Part shown: one piece after another, positions 17,431-30,624 of the stretch
How the letters are laid out: each line of letters starts with the position of its first letter
Numbering within the stretch: position 1 is the first letter of the stretch
The notes under the pieces: generated by a model
The model's input: the letters and a program-made list of their open reading frames with translations, nothing else
Told to the model about the DNA's origin: nothing
The model's database searches: none
Assembly (NCBI GenBank): GCA_022826585.1
Contig: JAJDUR010000048.1
Span: 1-64,000 of the forward strand
Length of the DNA: 64,000 bases
Direction: 5' to 3'
Source of the DNA: Dehalococcoidia bacterium
Lineage (GTDB): Bacteria; Chloroflexota; Dehalococcoidia; Tepidiformales; Tepidiformaceae
Position numbers and translations under genes: made by a program

Positions 17431-18756
17431 CTAGAGATCGAATTCGATGTCAAGGTGTTGCACGCCGCGTACGCCGCCACGACCGGGCGGAGGAAACACG
17501 ATCCCCTCGTTGGGCACATTCTTGAGGCGGGGATTCTTGAGGGCCGCCATCAGCATCTTGGACGAGATCACCGCCTCCTGACGAGCGAGCGCGTAGCCGA
17601 GGCAGAAGTGCGTCTCCTGCCCAAAGCCCAGGTGGCTGGCAACGCCGTCCTTCCAGTAGCCCGTGCGCAGCTCCTTCCCGAAATAGAGGTCGTCGCGGAA
17701 GATGTTGAACGTCTCGGGATCCCTAAAGACGCGCTCATCATGATTGCCGGCGCCGAGGAACAGCCACACAGTCGCTCCCATGGGGAGAACCTTGTCGCGC
17801 AGGTCAACTTCCATCTTCGTCCGCCGGCGTTGCCAGTGGTTGGAGCCGTCGAAGCGCAACATCTCGGTGAAAACGCGGTCCATCAGGTCCGGGTTGTCTC
17901 TCACCGCTTCAAACTGCTCCCGGTTATTCAGCAGGTTCCACCACATTGCATCGATGGCCTTGTGCGTGGTGTCGCCTCCTCCTGCGAGCATGAGGGCAAC
18001 GTACCCCTTCATCTGATCGCGGCTCATCGTCCGCCCATCCTTCGTCGCGTGGCAGAACCGCGACAGGAGGTCGTCCCTGGGATTGGTCACTCGGTCGTCG
18101 AGAAGGGGATCCAGGTACGCGAAGAGTTCGTCACGCGCCTTGATACCGCGGCGGAAGTGGGCGCGGCCGTATCCCTGGGCAGCGAATAGCTCCCCGTACA
18201 CCCACTCGAAATAGTCGTTGTCTTCCTCGGGGAGCCCGAGCAGGCCGGCGATGACCCGGATGGGAAAGCGGGCGCTGAACTGTTTCACCAGCTCCACCTC
18301 TCCATGGAGCGTTCGCCCCGCCCTGCGATCCTCGGCCGCCTGGGCAAGGAATTCCTCGATAATCTGGTTCGCGACGCGCTCGACTAGCGGAATGCGAGCG
18401 AGAAGCGGCTTCCCGACGAACTCGCCCGCGACGATCCCGCGCAGCCAGATGTAGTCCTGGCCTTCGCCAAGTTCGTTCAGCGACTGGCCAAGAGGGGTGT
18501 CCGAGCCGAACTTGAAGTGCCCTTTCGGGTCGTAAATCGCGCGTGTGAACTGGGCGTTGTTCTTGTAGATGCCCCAGATGTCCTCGTAGCGGGAGATGAT
18601 CCAGCGATTCTGGAACCGATCCTGGTAAATGGGCTCGTAGTCGCGAAGGCGCTTGTAGAGCGGGAACGGATCGACCCGGAACTGCTCGCCGAGGAATTCA
18701 TGCGGCTCGATGATCGATGGGTCGCCGGTCTCTTCGACCTCATAGGGAGCGGTCAT
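17431..18756 (-). CDS. Cytochrome P450 (paralogue of 16063..17382)
   Basis: ALMLAGGGDTTHKAID; TEMLRFDGSNH; HLGFGQETHFCLGYALARQEAV. Confidence 0.92.
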   Translation of the reverse strand: MTAPYEVEETGDPSIIEPHEFLGEQFRVDPFPLYKRLRDYEPIYQDRFQNRWIISRYEDIWGIYKNNAQFTRAIYDPKGHFKFGSDTPLGQSLNELGEGQDYIWLRGIVAGEFVGKPLLARIPLVERVANQIIEEFLAQAAEDRRAGRTLHGEVELVKQFSARFPIRVIAGLLGLPEEDNDYFEWVYGELFAAQGYGRAHFRRGIKARDELFAYLDPLLDDRVTNPRDDLLSRFCHATKDGRTMSRDQMKGYVALMLAGGGDTTHKAIDAMWWNLLNNREQFEAVRDNPDLMDRVFTEMLRFDGSNHWQRRRTKMEVDLRDKVLPMGATVWLFLGAGNHDERVFRDPETFNIFRDDLYFGKELRTGYWKDGVASHLGFGQETHFCLGYALARQEAVISSKMLMAALKNPRLKNVPNEGIVFPPPGRGGVRGVQHLDIEFDL

Positions 18757-18960
18757 GACATCCTCGCTTCAATCGCTCCTGCTCGCCTGCTCCGTCTTAC
18801 GGCTCCCTGGGAGCGCCTGTCAAGGGAACTGGCAACGTACATCGCGAGACCGAGTGCTGCTCCCGGGCTGCCACCCGAAACCGTTCGGCTTCCCACAGCA
18901 TACTTGACATTGCAGATAGAGATATACTCCGTGCAGGAAGCGGTCAAGGGAGGCCCGGAC

Positions 18961-20805
18961 ATGGAAAGCTATTGGAACCGGTATTGGCGCAAGCGCGTCT
19001 CGAGGCGCGCTGTTCTGGGCGGAGCGGCCGCTGGGGCGGTGGGTGTAGGCGCGCTCGCGATCGCGGGCTGCGGCGATGACGATGACGACGATTCTGGCAG
19101 CGCCGATGCAGTCGCCACGGAAGCCGCCACGGAAGCTGCCACGGAAGCCCCTACACCGACGGCTACGGCCGCGCCGGTGACTAAGGACGGCAGCTACTAC
19201 AGCGAAGCCGTCACTCGATGGGCAAACAACCCCGACCTTCACCGCGAAGTGAACGGCGTCACCTCAGACCACCAGATTTACAGCAACCTCGTCGTGTTCG
19301 GCAGCGTCAACGCCGGCACGATCATTCCCGATGCGGCCGAGAGTCTTCCGGAGCAGCCCGACGAGGTCACCTATGTCTTCAAGCTGCGTGACGGGATCAC
19401 CTGGCACAACAAGGCCCCGGCCAACGGCTCGGAGCTCACAATGGACCAGGTCGAGTGGAACATCGAGCGGAATCGCTCAAGGATGCTCAGCGATGGTACC
19501 GTCGACGAAACGTTCCATCGGTTCGCTTCGGTCTACTCACACATCGTGGATACGGAGTACACCGACGATCGAACGGTCAATCTGACGCTGAGTGGTCCCA
19601 ACGGCCCCTGGCTCAGCGCCATGGCCGATCAGTTGAACGGGTTCATGCACCCGGATGTAGCCAAGGCGATTGAAGACAACCCCGGTTTCTTCTCAGGCGA
19701 AAACATGGTCGGGACAGGGCCGTACACGGTCACATCTTTTGAACAGGACCGGAGATTCAGGCTGGATCGCCACCCGGGCCACTTTCGCAAGGCCCTGGAT
19801 GAACCAATACAGTTCGTCGATCAGATGATCGGAACTGACATTGGGGACGACATCAATGCGTTCAGAGCGGCATTCGAACAGAAGCAGATCGACATGTTCG
19901 GGGGGTTGTTCCGCTCATTCCCCAAGCAGGTGATGGAGACGATTGCCAGCGCCAATCCGGATGCCGAGCTGGTCAACACGGCTGACCCGAACGGCAACCA
20001 TTCCTTCCTTTACAACTTCAACGCGGGGCCGTTCGCCATCCCCCAGATCCGCGAAGCGTTCCAGCTTGCGATCGACCGACCGCTCGTGATCCAGCAGGCG
20101 TTCGCCGGTGAGGGAAGGCCAAACCCGCCGATCCCCTTCGCCTACACGGGTTGGGCGCTGCCCGAGGAAGAGCTGCTGACCACGCCGGGCTTCCGGCCTG
20201 ACAAAACCCAGGACCTCACTGACGCGCGGGCGCTCTGGGAGGCCGGCGGTGGCCCGGAACTCGGGGAAATCGGCATCGTCATCCAGAATGTGCCCTCAGG
20301 CCAGGCGGCAGCCGAATGGATGATCACGATGATGAACAAGAACCTTGGGACCGATCAGTTCAAGCCCCAGTTCGTAGAGGGAGGTGCGAGCCTCTTCAAC
20401 TACCTCATCAGTGATGACTACACCATCCACTTTGGGACGTTGGCAGCCTGGAATCAGCCGGATCCCCGCCCGAGGTACGCCCTCTACTTCCAGAAGGATG
20501 GCGGCATTAACTTCGGGAAGTACAACAACTCGGAGATGGAAGACCTGATCGCCCGTGGGTTCCGATCCCTTGTTCGCGAGGAGGCCGAGGAGATCATGAG
20601 GGATGCCCAGCGGGTGGCGCTCCGCGATGCCGGGGCCGGCGAATTCTCAATCGCGGGTGGCCTCAACCGCTACATGAAGTGGCCATACCTGCACCGTGAG
20701 ATCCCGAACTTCACGGGGTACTGGACGAAGGATCTTGCGGAGGGAACCTGGATCGACCAGAGTGATCCCACTTTCCAGGGGAAGCCTGGAATCGAGTCTC
20801 TCTGA
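18961..20805 (+). CDS. Family 5 peptide-type ABC substrate-binding protein (Tat/lipoprotein)
   Basis: KRVSRRAVLGGAAAGAVGVGALAIAGCGDDDDDD; KLRDGITWHNKAPANGSELTMDQVEWNIERN; GTGPYTVTSFEQDRRFRLDRHPGHF. ATG at 18961. Confidence 0.9.
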   Translation: MESYWNRYWRKRVSRRAVLGGAAAGAVGVGALAIAGCGDDDDDDSGSADAVATEAATEAATEAPTPTATAAPVTKDGSYYSEAVTRWANNPDLHREVNGVTSDHQIYSNLVVFGSVNAGTIIPDAAESLPEQPDEVTYVFKLRDGITWHNKAPANGSELTMDQVEWNIERNRSRMLSDGTVDETFHRFASVYSHIVDTEYTDDRTVNLTLSGPNGPWLSAMADQLNGFMHPDVAKAIEDNPGFFSGENMVGTGPYTVTSFEQDRRFRLDRHPGHFRKALDEPIQFVDQMIGTDIGDDINAFRAAFEQKQIDMFGGLFRSFPKQVMETIASANPDAELVNTADPNGNHSFLYNFNAGPFAIPQIREAFQLAIDRPLVIQQAFAGEGRPNPPIPFAYTGWALPEEELLTTPGFRPDKTQDLTDARALWEAGGGPELGEIGIVIQNVPSGQAAAEWMITMMNKNLGTDQFKPQFVEGGASLFNYLISDDYTIHFGTLAAWNQPDPRPRYALYFQKDGGINFGKYNNSEMEDLIARGFRSLVREEAEEIMRDAQRVALRDAGAGEFSIAGGLNRYMKWPYLHREIPNFTGYWTKDLAEGTWIDQSDPTFQGKPGIESL

Positions 20806-20905
20806 TCGTGCTCCATCGTCGCCCGCGCCTTCGCGCACCGTTCAGCTGAGAGACTGAGGGGGCTGGGCCGCTACGAGCCAGTGATGGCCTTCGGGGTGGT
20901 ATCGC

Positions 20906-21892
20906 TTGACGAACTACGTCATCCGGCGAGTACTCCTCAACGTCGCCGTTATCTGGCTCGTCATGACGTTCGTCTTCGCGACGGTCCGAATCCTCCCGGG
21001 AGACTACGCGGCCGCTCAAGTGTCCGAACGCTACTTCGGCGGTGGCGCCGCCGCCGGTGAATCTCCTGAAGAGGCGCTGGAAAAGGCGCGCGAGCGACTG
21101 GGGCTGAACGACAGCATCCCCGTCCAGTACGCGAAGTACGTCCAGAGCCTCGTAACCGATGACCTGGGGACATCCTTCGCCACCGGTCGCTCCGTCGTCG
21201 CGGAGATCCGCCACGCGCTCCCTTACACCATCCAGCTGGGAACGATGAGCATGATCGTGGGAGTGCTGGTAGCCCTTCCGGTCGGGATCATCTCGGCGAT
21301 CCGGCAGGACTCGCTCCTTGATGGCGTACTCCGCCTGTTCGCGATCGGCGCGCTCGCGGCGCCGTCCTTCTGGACCGCAACGATCGGCACGCTAGTTGTG
21401 CTTGAGTACGGCATTCTTGAACTCAACATCGTTGGGAGCCCCGGCATCTGGGAAGATCCGTGGCCGAGCTTCCAGCTGTTCATCATTCCGGCTGTTGCCG
21501 GGGGAGTGTCGTCTGGAGCGCTTGTGATGCGGATGCTGCGCTCCCAACTTCTGGATGTCCTCCGCCAGGACTACGTCCGGACGGCGCAGGCCAAGGGGCT
21601 CAGGGCGCGTACCGTCATCCTCCGCCACGCACTGCGAAACGCCCTGATACCTGTGTTGACGGTGCTTGGCTTCGTCTTTGCGACACTGGTCAGTGGCTCC
21701 GTAATCCTCGAGGCGATGTTCAACATTCCCGGAATGGGACAGATGATGATCGTCTCGCTGCGTAGCCGCGACGTCCCAGTGGTTCAGGGATTGGCGCTCG
21801 TGTTGGCGACGGGCGTCGTTGTCGTGAACCTCCTTGTAGACCTCGTGTATCTCCAGGTCGATCCAAGGATCAGCGTCGGGGGTGTGGAGTAG
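20906..21892 (+). CDS. Peptide-type ABC transporter permease (DppB-like)
   Basis: TNYVIRRVLLNVAVIWLVMTFVFATVRILPGDYA...DYVRTAQAKGLRARTVILRHALRNALIPVLTVLG; TTG start. Confidence 0.92.
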   Translation: MTNYVIRRVLLNVAVIWLVMTFVFATVRILPGDYAAAQVSERYFGGGAAAGESPEEALEKARERLGLNDSIPVQYAKYVQSLVTDDLGTSFATGRSVVAEIRHALPYTIQLGTMSMIVGVLVALPVGIISAIRQDSLLDGVLRLFAIGALAAPSFWTATIGTLVVLEYGILELNIVGSPGIWEDPWPSFQLFIIPAVAGGVSSGALVMRMLRSQLLDVLRQDYVRTAQAKGLRARTVILRHALRNALIPVLTVLGFVFATLVSGSVILEAMFNIPGMGQMMIVSLRSRDVPVVQGLALVLATGVVVVNLLVDLVYLQVDPRISVGGVE

Positions 21893-21894
21893 AC

Positions 21895-22875
21895 ATGGGA
21901 CGAGTTGAGCCGACTCCCCGGCCACTGGCGCATGAGTTTGGCGATGAGCGGCGCTCGCTCATCACGCTGGTTTTCACCAATCTCGCGTGGTTCGCAAGGC
22001 GGAAGAAGCTGGCAACCATCGGGGCCGTCTTCGCCGCCGCCGTCGTCGTGGTGGGGGTGTTCGGACCGTACGTCGCCCCCTACGGGGACGACGACGTGTT
22101 TAGCGAGGAGAATCCACACTACGACCCCGACAACAAAGACCCGGCGAACCTCCAGGCGTCGAATCCAACTCGACTCGCGCTCCTCTCGGGTCCGAGTTGG
22201 GAGCATCCACTCGGGACCGACGAGTTTGGCAGGGATCTCCTTACACGGATGGTTCACGGCGCTCGACTGTCCGTGACCGTGGGAGTCAGTGCATCGGCGG
22301 TGGCTGCGATCATCGGCGCCGTGATCGGTATCACATCTGGCTACCTGGGAGGGACGGTCGACCTTGCGATCCAGCGCATTATCGATGCCCTCCTCGCGAT
22401 CCCGGCGCTCGTCCTCCTTCTTCTGCTGGTGCAGACGGGAGAGCCCAGTACCCAACTCACGATCGTGGCACTGGCTGTGCTCGGCGTCGGACCCGTCACG
22501 AGGCTCGTCCGCTCCGCAACCCTTGTGCTGCGTGCCGAAGTGTTCGTCGAGGCCGCCCGCTCTATCGGGGCGGGGCAGGGCCGAATCATGACGCGTCACA
22601 TCGCCCCCAACGTTGTCGGCCCCATGATCGTCATCTTCTCGGCCTCGATCGGGACGAACATCCTCGCCGAGGCCGGCCTCTCCTTCCTGAATCTCAGCGT
22701 CCCCGGACCGAGCTGGGGAGGGATGGTCGCCGATGGGCGGGCGTTCCTCGACAGCAAGCCGATGATGAGCCTTGCCGCCGGTGGGGCGATCACGATAGCG
22801 GTGCTCGGATTCAATTTGCTCGGCGACGGGCTGAGAGATGTCCTCGATCCAAGGCAACGTGGCTCGGGCCTTTAG
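21895..22875 (+). CDS. Peptide-type ABC transporter permease (DppC-like)
   Basis: HPLGTDEFGRDLLTRMVHGARLSVTVGVSASAVAAIIGAVIGITSGYLGG...DGLRDVLDPRQRG. Confidence 0.92.
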   Translation: MGRVEPTPRPLAHEFGDERRSLITLVFTNLAWFARRKKLATIGAVFAAAVVVVGVFGPYVAPYGDDDVFSEENPHYDPDNKDPANLQASNPTRLALLSGPSWEHPLGTDEFGRDLLTRMVHGARLSVTVGVSASAVAAIIGAVIGITSGYLGGTVDLAIQRIIDALLAIPALVLLLLLVQTGEPSTQLTIVALAVLGVGPVTRLVRSATLVLRAEVFVEAARSIGAGQGRIMTRHIAPNVVGPMIVIFSASIGTNILAEAGLSFLNLSVPGPSWGGMVADGRAFLDSKPMMSLAAGGAITIAVLGFNLLGDGLRDVLDPRQRGSGL

Positions 22876-23011
22876 TCGAACCTGTCATCGCCCTGAGACC
22901 CGGAGACCCCCGCCCACCCAGCAGCTCCTGGCCGCGTCGCTGCGCCGCTACGCGGCTTCGTCCCGGTTAGCCCTCGTCCTCCCTTTCGCTCTTCCTGCTT
23001 TCCTGGGGATG

Positions 23012-23040
23012 TTGACACTAATTTAGAAAGTTAGTGTAGA
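23012..23040 (+). promoter_or_regulatory. Putative promoter with palindromic operator
   Basis: TTGACA at 23012-23017, weak -10-like TGTAGA 17 nt later; ACACTAA-N9-TTAGTGT palindrome (23015-23037) sits between them; ATG at 23066. Confidence 0.45.
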
Positions 23041-23065
23041 CTCCCTCCCGGACTCAGTACCGCCG

Positions 23066-27630
<4,565 letters not shown>

Positions 27631-27635
27631 CACAA

Positions 27636-27671
27636 GGAGCGCCGGCGGCAGCCCTCGGTCGCCGGCGCTCC
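27636..27671. terminator. Perfect 12-bp hairpin between the FEA1-like gene and the UDP-sugar dehydrogenase gene
   Basis: GGAGCGCCGGCG-GCAGCCCTCGGT-CGCCGGCGCTCC; no U-tract, so terminator, attenuator or RNA-stability element. Confidence 0.5.
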
Positions 27672-27690
27672 CCCAGTCTGGAGGACCCCT

Positions 27691-28503
27691 ATGAAGGTAA
27701 CGATCGCTGGATACGGCTCCGTCGGCAGCTATGTTGGCGGGCTCTTCTCCAACCTCGACCTGGCGATCTACGACCCGCCGCTTGGTTTCGGGACACCCGA
27801 GGACCTGGTCGACACGGACTTCGTCATCGTCTGCGTGCCGACGGCGCAGCTGCCATCGGGCGACTGCGACACGTCGATCGTCGAGGAAGTGGTCGGGCTC
27901 GCCAATCCGAACGTGGCGATCGTGTGCCACAGCACGGTCGCCATCGGGACGACGGAGCGGCTGATTGCCGAGACGGGAAAGCCGATCGTCTTCATGCCGG
28001 AGTACGCGGGCGAATCGAACGACCATCCGCTGCGCGACCCGAACAACCGACGCTTCCTCATCTACGGCGGGTACGAGCCCACCGCGTCGGCCGTGCGGGC
28101 GCTGTACGAGCGCGCCTACGGGCCGGGGGTCCGGCACTTCCGCGCCCCGCCGACCGTCGCCGAGGTCGTGAAGTACATGGAGAACGCCTTCCTCGCCACG
28201 AAGGTCGCGTTCTGCAACGAGTTCTTCGACCTCTGCGAGACGGTGGGCGTGGACTACGAGTGGGTGCGCATGCTCTGGCTGCAGGACGACCGCATCAACC
28301 CCAGCCACACCGTCGTCACCGACGAACGCGGCTACGGCGGCCAGTGCCTCCCCAAGGACATCGCCGCGGTCAGTGCGACTGCCCGAACCTTCGGGGCGCC
28401 GATGGCGATCCTCGAGGCGGTCCAGGAGGCAAACGCCCGCCAACGAGGGCAAGGCGAGGCCGAGCACAAGCTGCTGGCCGCCATGACGCAAGGAGCGAGC
28501 TGA
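27691..28503 (+). CDS. Short UDP-glucose/GDP-mannose dehydrogenase-family protein (270 aa)
   Basis: MKVTIAGYGSVGSYVGGLF Rossmann; VVKYMENAFLATKVAFCNEFFDLCE; GYGGQCLPKDIAAV (catalytic Cys motif GxGGxCxPKD). Confidence 0.85.
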   Translation: MKVTIAGYGSVGSYVGGLFSNLDLAIYDPPLGFGTPEDLVDTDFVIVCVPTAQLPSGDCDTSIVEEVVGLANPNVAIVCHSTVAIGTTERLIAETGKPIVFMPEYAGESNDHPLRDPNNRRFLIYGGYEPTASAVRALYERAYGPGVRHFRAPPTVAEVVKYMENAFLATKVAFCNEFFDLCETVGVDYEWVRMLWLQDDRINPSHTVVTDERGYGGQCLPKDIAAVSATARTFGAPMAILEAVQEANARQRGQGEAEHKLLAAMTQGAS

Positions 28504-28958
28504 TGGCCCAAAAGCGCCTGAAGATAGGCACGATCCAGCCCTGCGACTGCGGACAACACGCGTCCGTCACTCTGCACGAGTGCGGCGGCAAGACGCGCGT
28601 GCGGGTTCCCGTGCACTCCGACATCGCGGACTGGTTCGCCCCCGACAAGGATGGCGTGCGGTGCCTCGTGACGGGTATCGACGACATCCTGCGCGGGATC
28701 GATTGGGAGCCTCGGGCCGTCGTCCTGACGTGCGACGAGAACCGGCAGGGGCACATCTGGCTGCGGCTCCGCAACAACGGCGTGGATACCGACATCGAGT
28801 GTGAGCCCGGTGTGGCCCTGCTCGTCGCCGAGCGCGTGGGGCTACCGATCCTGCTGGCGGAAGGGGCCGCCGAGGCGGCCCGTAAGAAGACCGCCATTCC
28901 CGACGTGTTTCACGAGGCGCTGGCGGATCTCGGCTTGCTGGACGCGCCCTCCGACTGA
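28503..28958 (+). CDS. Conserved hypothetical protein
   Basis: 151 aa, TGATG-type overlap with the upstream gene: MAQKRLKIGTIQPCDCGQHASVTLHECGGKTRVRVPVHSDIADWF.... Confidence 0.6.
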   Translation: MAQKRLKIGTIQPCDCGQHASVTLHECGGKTRVRVPVHSDIADWFAPDKDGVRCLVTGIDDILRGIDWEPRAVVLTCDENRQGHIWLRLRNNGVDTDIECEPGVALLVAERVGLPILLAEGAAEAARKKTAIPDVFHEALADLGLLDAPSD

Positions 28959-30406
28959 TCCGGTGGCGCCGGCGGGCGCCCCTCCTCCCTGCTCCGGCGC
29001 CCGTCAAGCGTCACCCACGCCGCGAGCGCCAGCCCGCCCAGCGCCAGCCAGAGGACCGTGAGCACCCACGTCTCCGTCGTCCACGAGGTGTACTGCGGGA
29101 ACAGCCGCGAGACGCCCTGGAACAGGTTGGCTCCCATGTCGAACGGGTCGACCGCAATGACGACCTCGCGTGAGCGACCCGCCTCCGCCAGCGCCGCCGT
29201 CACGCCCAGCGAGTAGAGCCCCAGCACCCCAAGGGTGGTCTGCCCCCACCGGCCGGACCGCATGGCCAGCAGCGCCAGCGGGATGGGGAGCAGCGGGAAC
29301 ACCGTCACGAGGGTCCGTCCCGGGAACCACCACCCCATCATCGTGATCACGACGAACGTCGCGATCAGCACCTGTACCGCGACCAGCCCGAGCACGAGGC
29401 GGTGCCGTGCGTCGCCCCGAAGGAGCAGCACAGCCCCCGGGACGACGGCAAAGAGCACGGGCGCCCAGCGCGCCACCCCGAAGCGCCGGTCGATGAGCAG
29501 CCCCCAGAGGCGGTAGACGCGGTCGCCGATCTCGACGTGCTGGCCGATCGTGCTGGCGGTCGTTTCGCCTGCGTAGATGACGTTCACGTTGTAGGGCGTG
29601 AGCGACTCGTAGACGGCGAGGTGGAAGGCGGCGTAGGCAGCGGCGGATACGGCCGCCCCCACGAGCAGCGCCAGCCGCCCGGACGGCCACGCCCGCCAGA
29701 GCGCGTAGAGGGTCACGAGCGCCGCCAGCGGCGCGTACTTCGCCCCCAGCCACGGTAGGACGGACAGCAGCGCCACGATCGCCAGCACCGGCCAGACTGA
29801 CAGCCGCTCTCGACGGGTCGCCACCAGTAGGGCGCCCACGAGTGCGAGGGCGGCCGGCATCTCCGGGTAGATCTCCGAGGAGTAGATGAACGCCGTCGCC
29901 GTGAGCGCCACGACCGCCGTCGCCAGCCACACCAGCGCCGGCCGGGCGCCGGTGAGCCGCAGCGCGAGCACGTACGCCAGCGCCCACGTCAGCGCCGCGA
30001 TCAGCACGAGCTGGAACTGCGCGCCGGCCAGCCCTCCAAGGGCGAAACCGGGCGCCAGGAGCGTCGAGAGGCCGGGGTTGTGCGGACTGAGGAGCCGCCC
30101 GTCATCGAGGGGCACGGACTGCCGCCAGAGGCCGTCCGGGTGGTCGAAGAACGACTCGTAGGAGTGCGTGTCGTACTGGTTCCGCAGGTCGAGGTTGCCG
30201 TCCTCCAGCAGGCTCTGCGTCGTGATGAGGTAGAACGGCTCGTCACCCGTGATCGACGCCCCCCGGCTCGCCCGGATGTCGATGGAGGCGCAGTACGCGA
30301 GCGTCAGCACCAGGAAGAGCGCGATGGCGCCCGACAGCGCAGGGCACGCCTTCGCGTGGCTCAGCAGTCGGCGCGTCCGGGCGGGCAGATCCATCTCACC
30401 TCGCAT
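28910..30406 (-). CDS. GT39-like polyprenyl-phosphate-sugar-dependent membrane glycosyltransferase
   Basis: Multi-TM; early acidic loop SIDIRASRGASITGDEPFYLITTQSLLEDGNLDLRNQYD (ArnT/PMT-like); repeated hydrophobic segments. Confidence 0.7.
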   Translation of the reverse strand: MRGEMDLPARTRRLLSHAKACPALSGAIALFLVLTLAYCASIDIRASRGASITGDEPFYLITTQSLLEDGNLDLRNQYDTHSYESFFDHPDGLWRQSVPLDDGRLLSPHNPGLSTLLAPGFALGGLAGAQFQLVLIAALTWALAYVLALRLTGARPALVWLATAVVALTATAFIYSSEIYPEMPAALALVGALLVATRRERLSVWPVLAIVALLSVLPWLGAKYAPLAALVTLYALWRAWPSGRLALLVGAAVSAAAYAAFHLAVYESLTPYNVNVIYAGETTASTIGQHVEIGDRVYRLWGLLIDRRFGVARWAPVLFAVVPGAVLLLRGDARHRLVLGLVAVQVLIATFVVITMMGWWFPGRTLVTVFPLLPIPLALLAMRSGRWGQTTLGVLGLYSLGVTAALAEAGRSREVVIAVDPFDMGANLFQGVSRLFPQYTSWTTETWVLTVLWLALGGLALAAWVTLDGRRSREEGRPPAPPDQSEGASSKPRSASAS

Positions 30407-30549
30407 GACGTGCCCATTCTGGCGGTTCGTACCGCTGGAGATGACGGCCCGTCGAGCCTCTCTGGGGAAGTCCGCCAGGACAGCACTCCCGGTTCATGTG
30501 CTCGGGCAGCCCCTTGACTTGCCCGAAAGCCATCCCCTCATTAGGCTCC

Positions 30550-30568
30550 ACTTGCTTGAAAAGTAAGT
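30550..30568. promoter_or_regulatory. Palindromic putative operator upstream of efeO
   Basis: ACTTGCTT-GAA-AAGTAAGT, one mismatch between arms, about 57 nt upstream of the EfeO ATG. Confidence 0.35.
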
Positions 30569-30624
30569 CAAGACGATCACGAGGGCTCGTACTGACTTAC
30601 CGGAAGAAAGAGGAGGCATTTTTC

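Noticed and set aside
18904-18928. TTGACA...TATACT as a sigma-70 promoter for the 18961 SBP
   Set aside because: Spacing is only 13 nt, too short for a standard promoter; not called as a feature.
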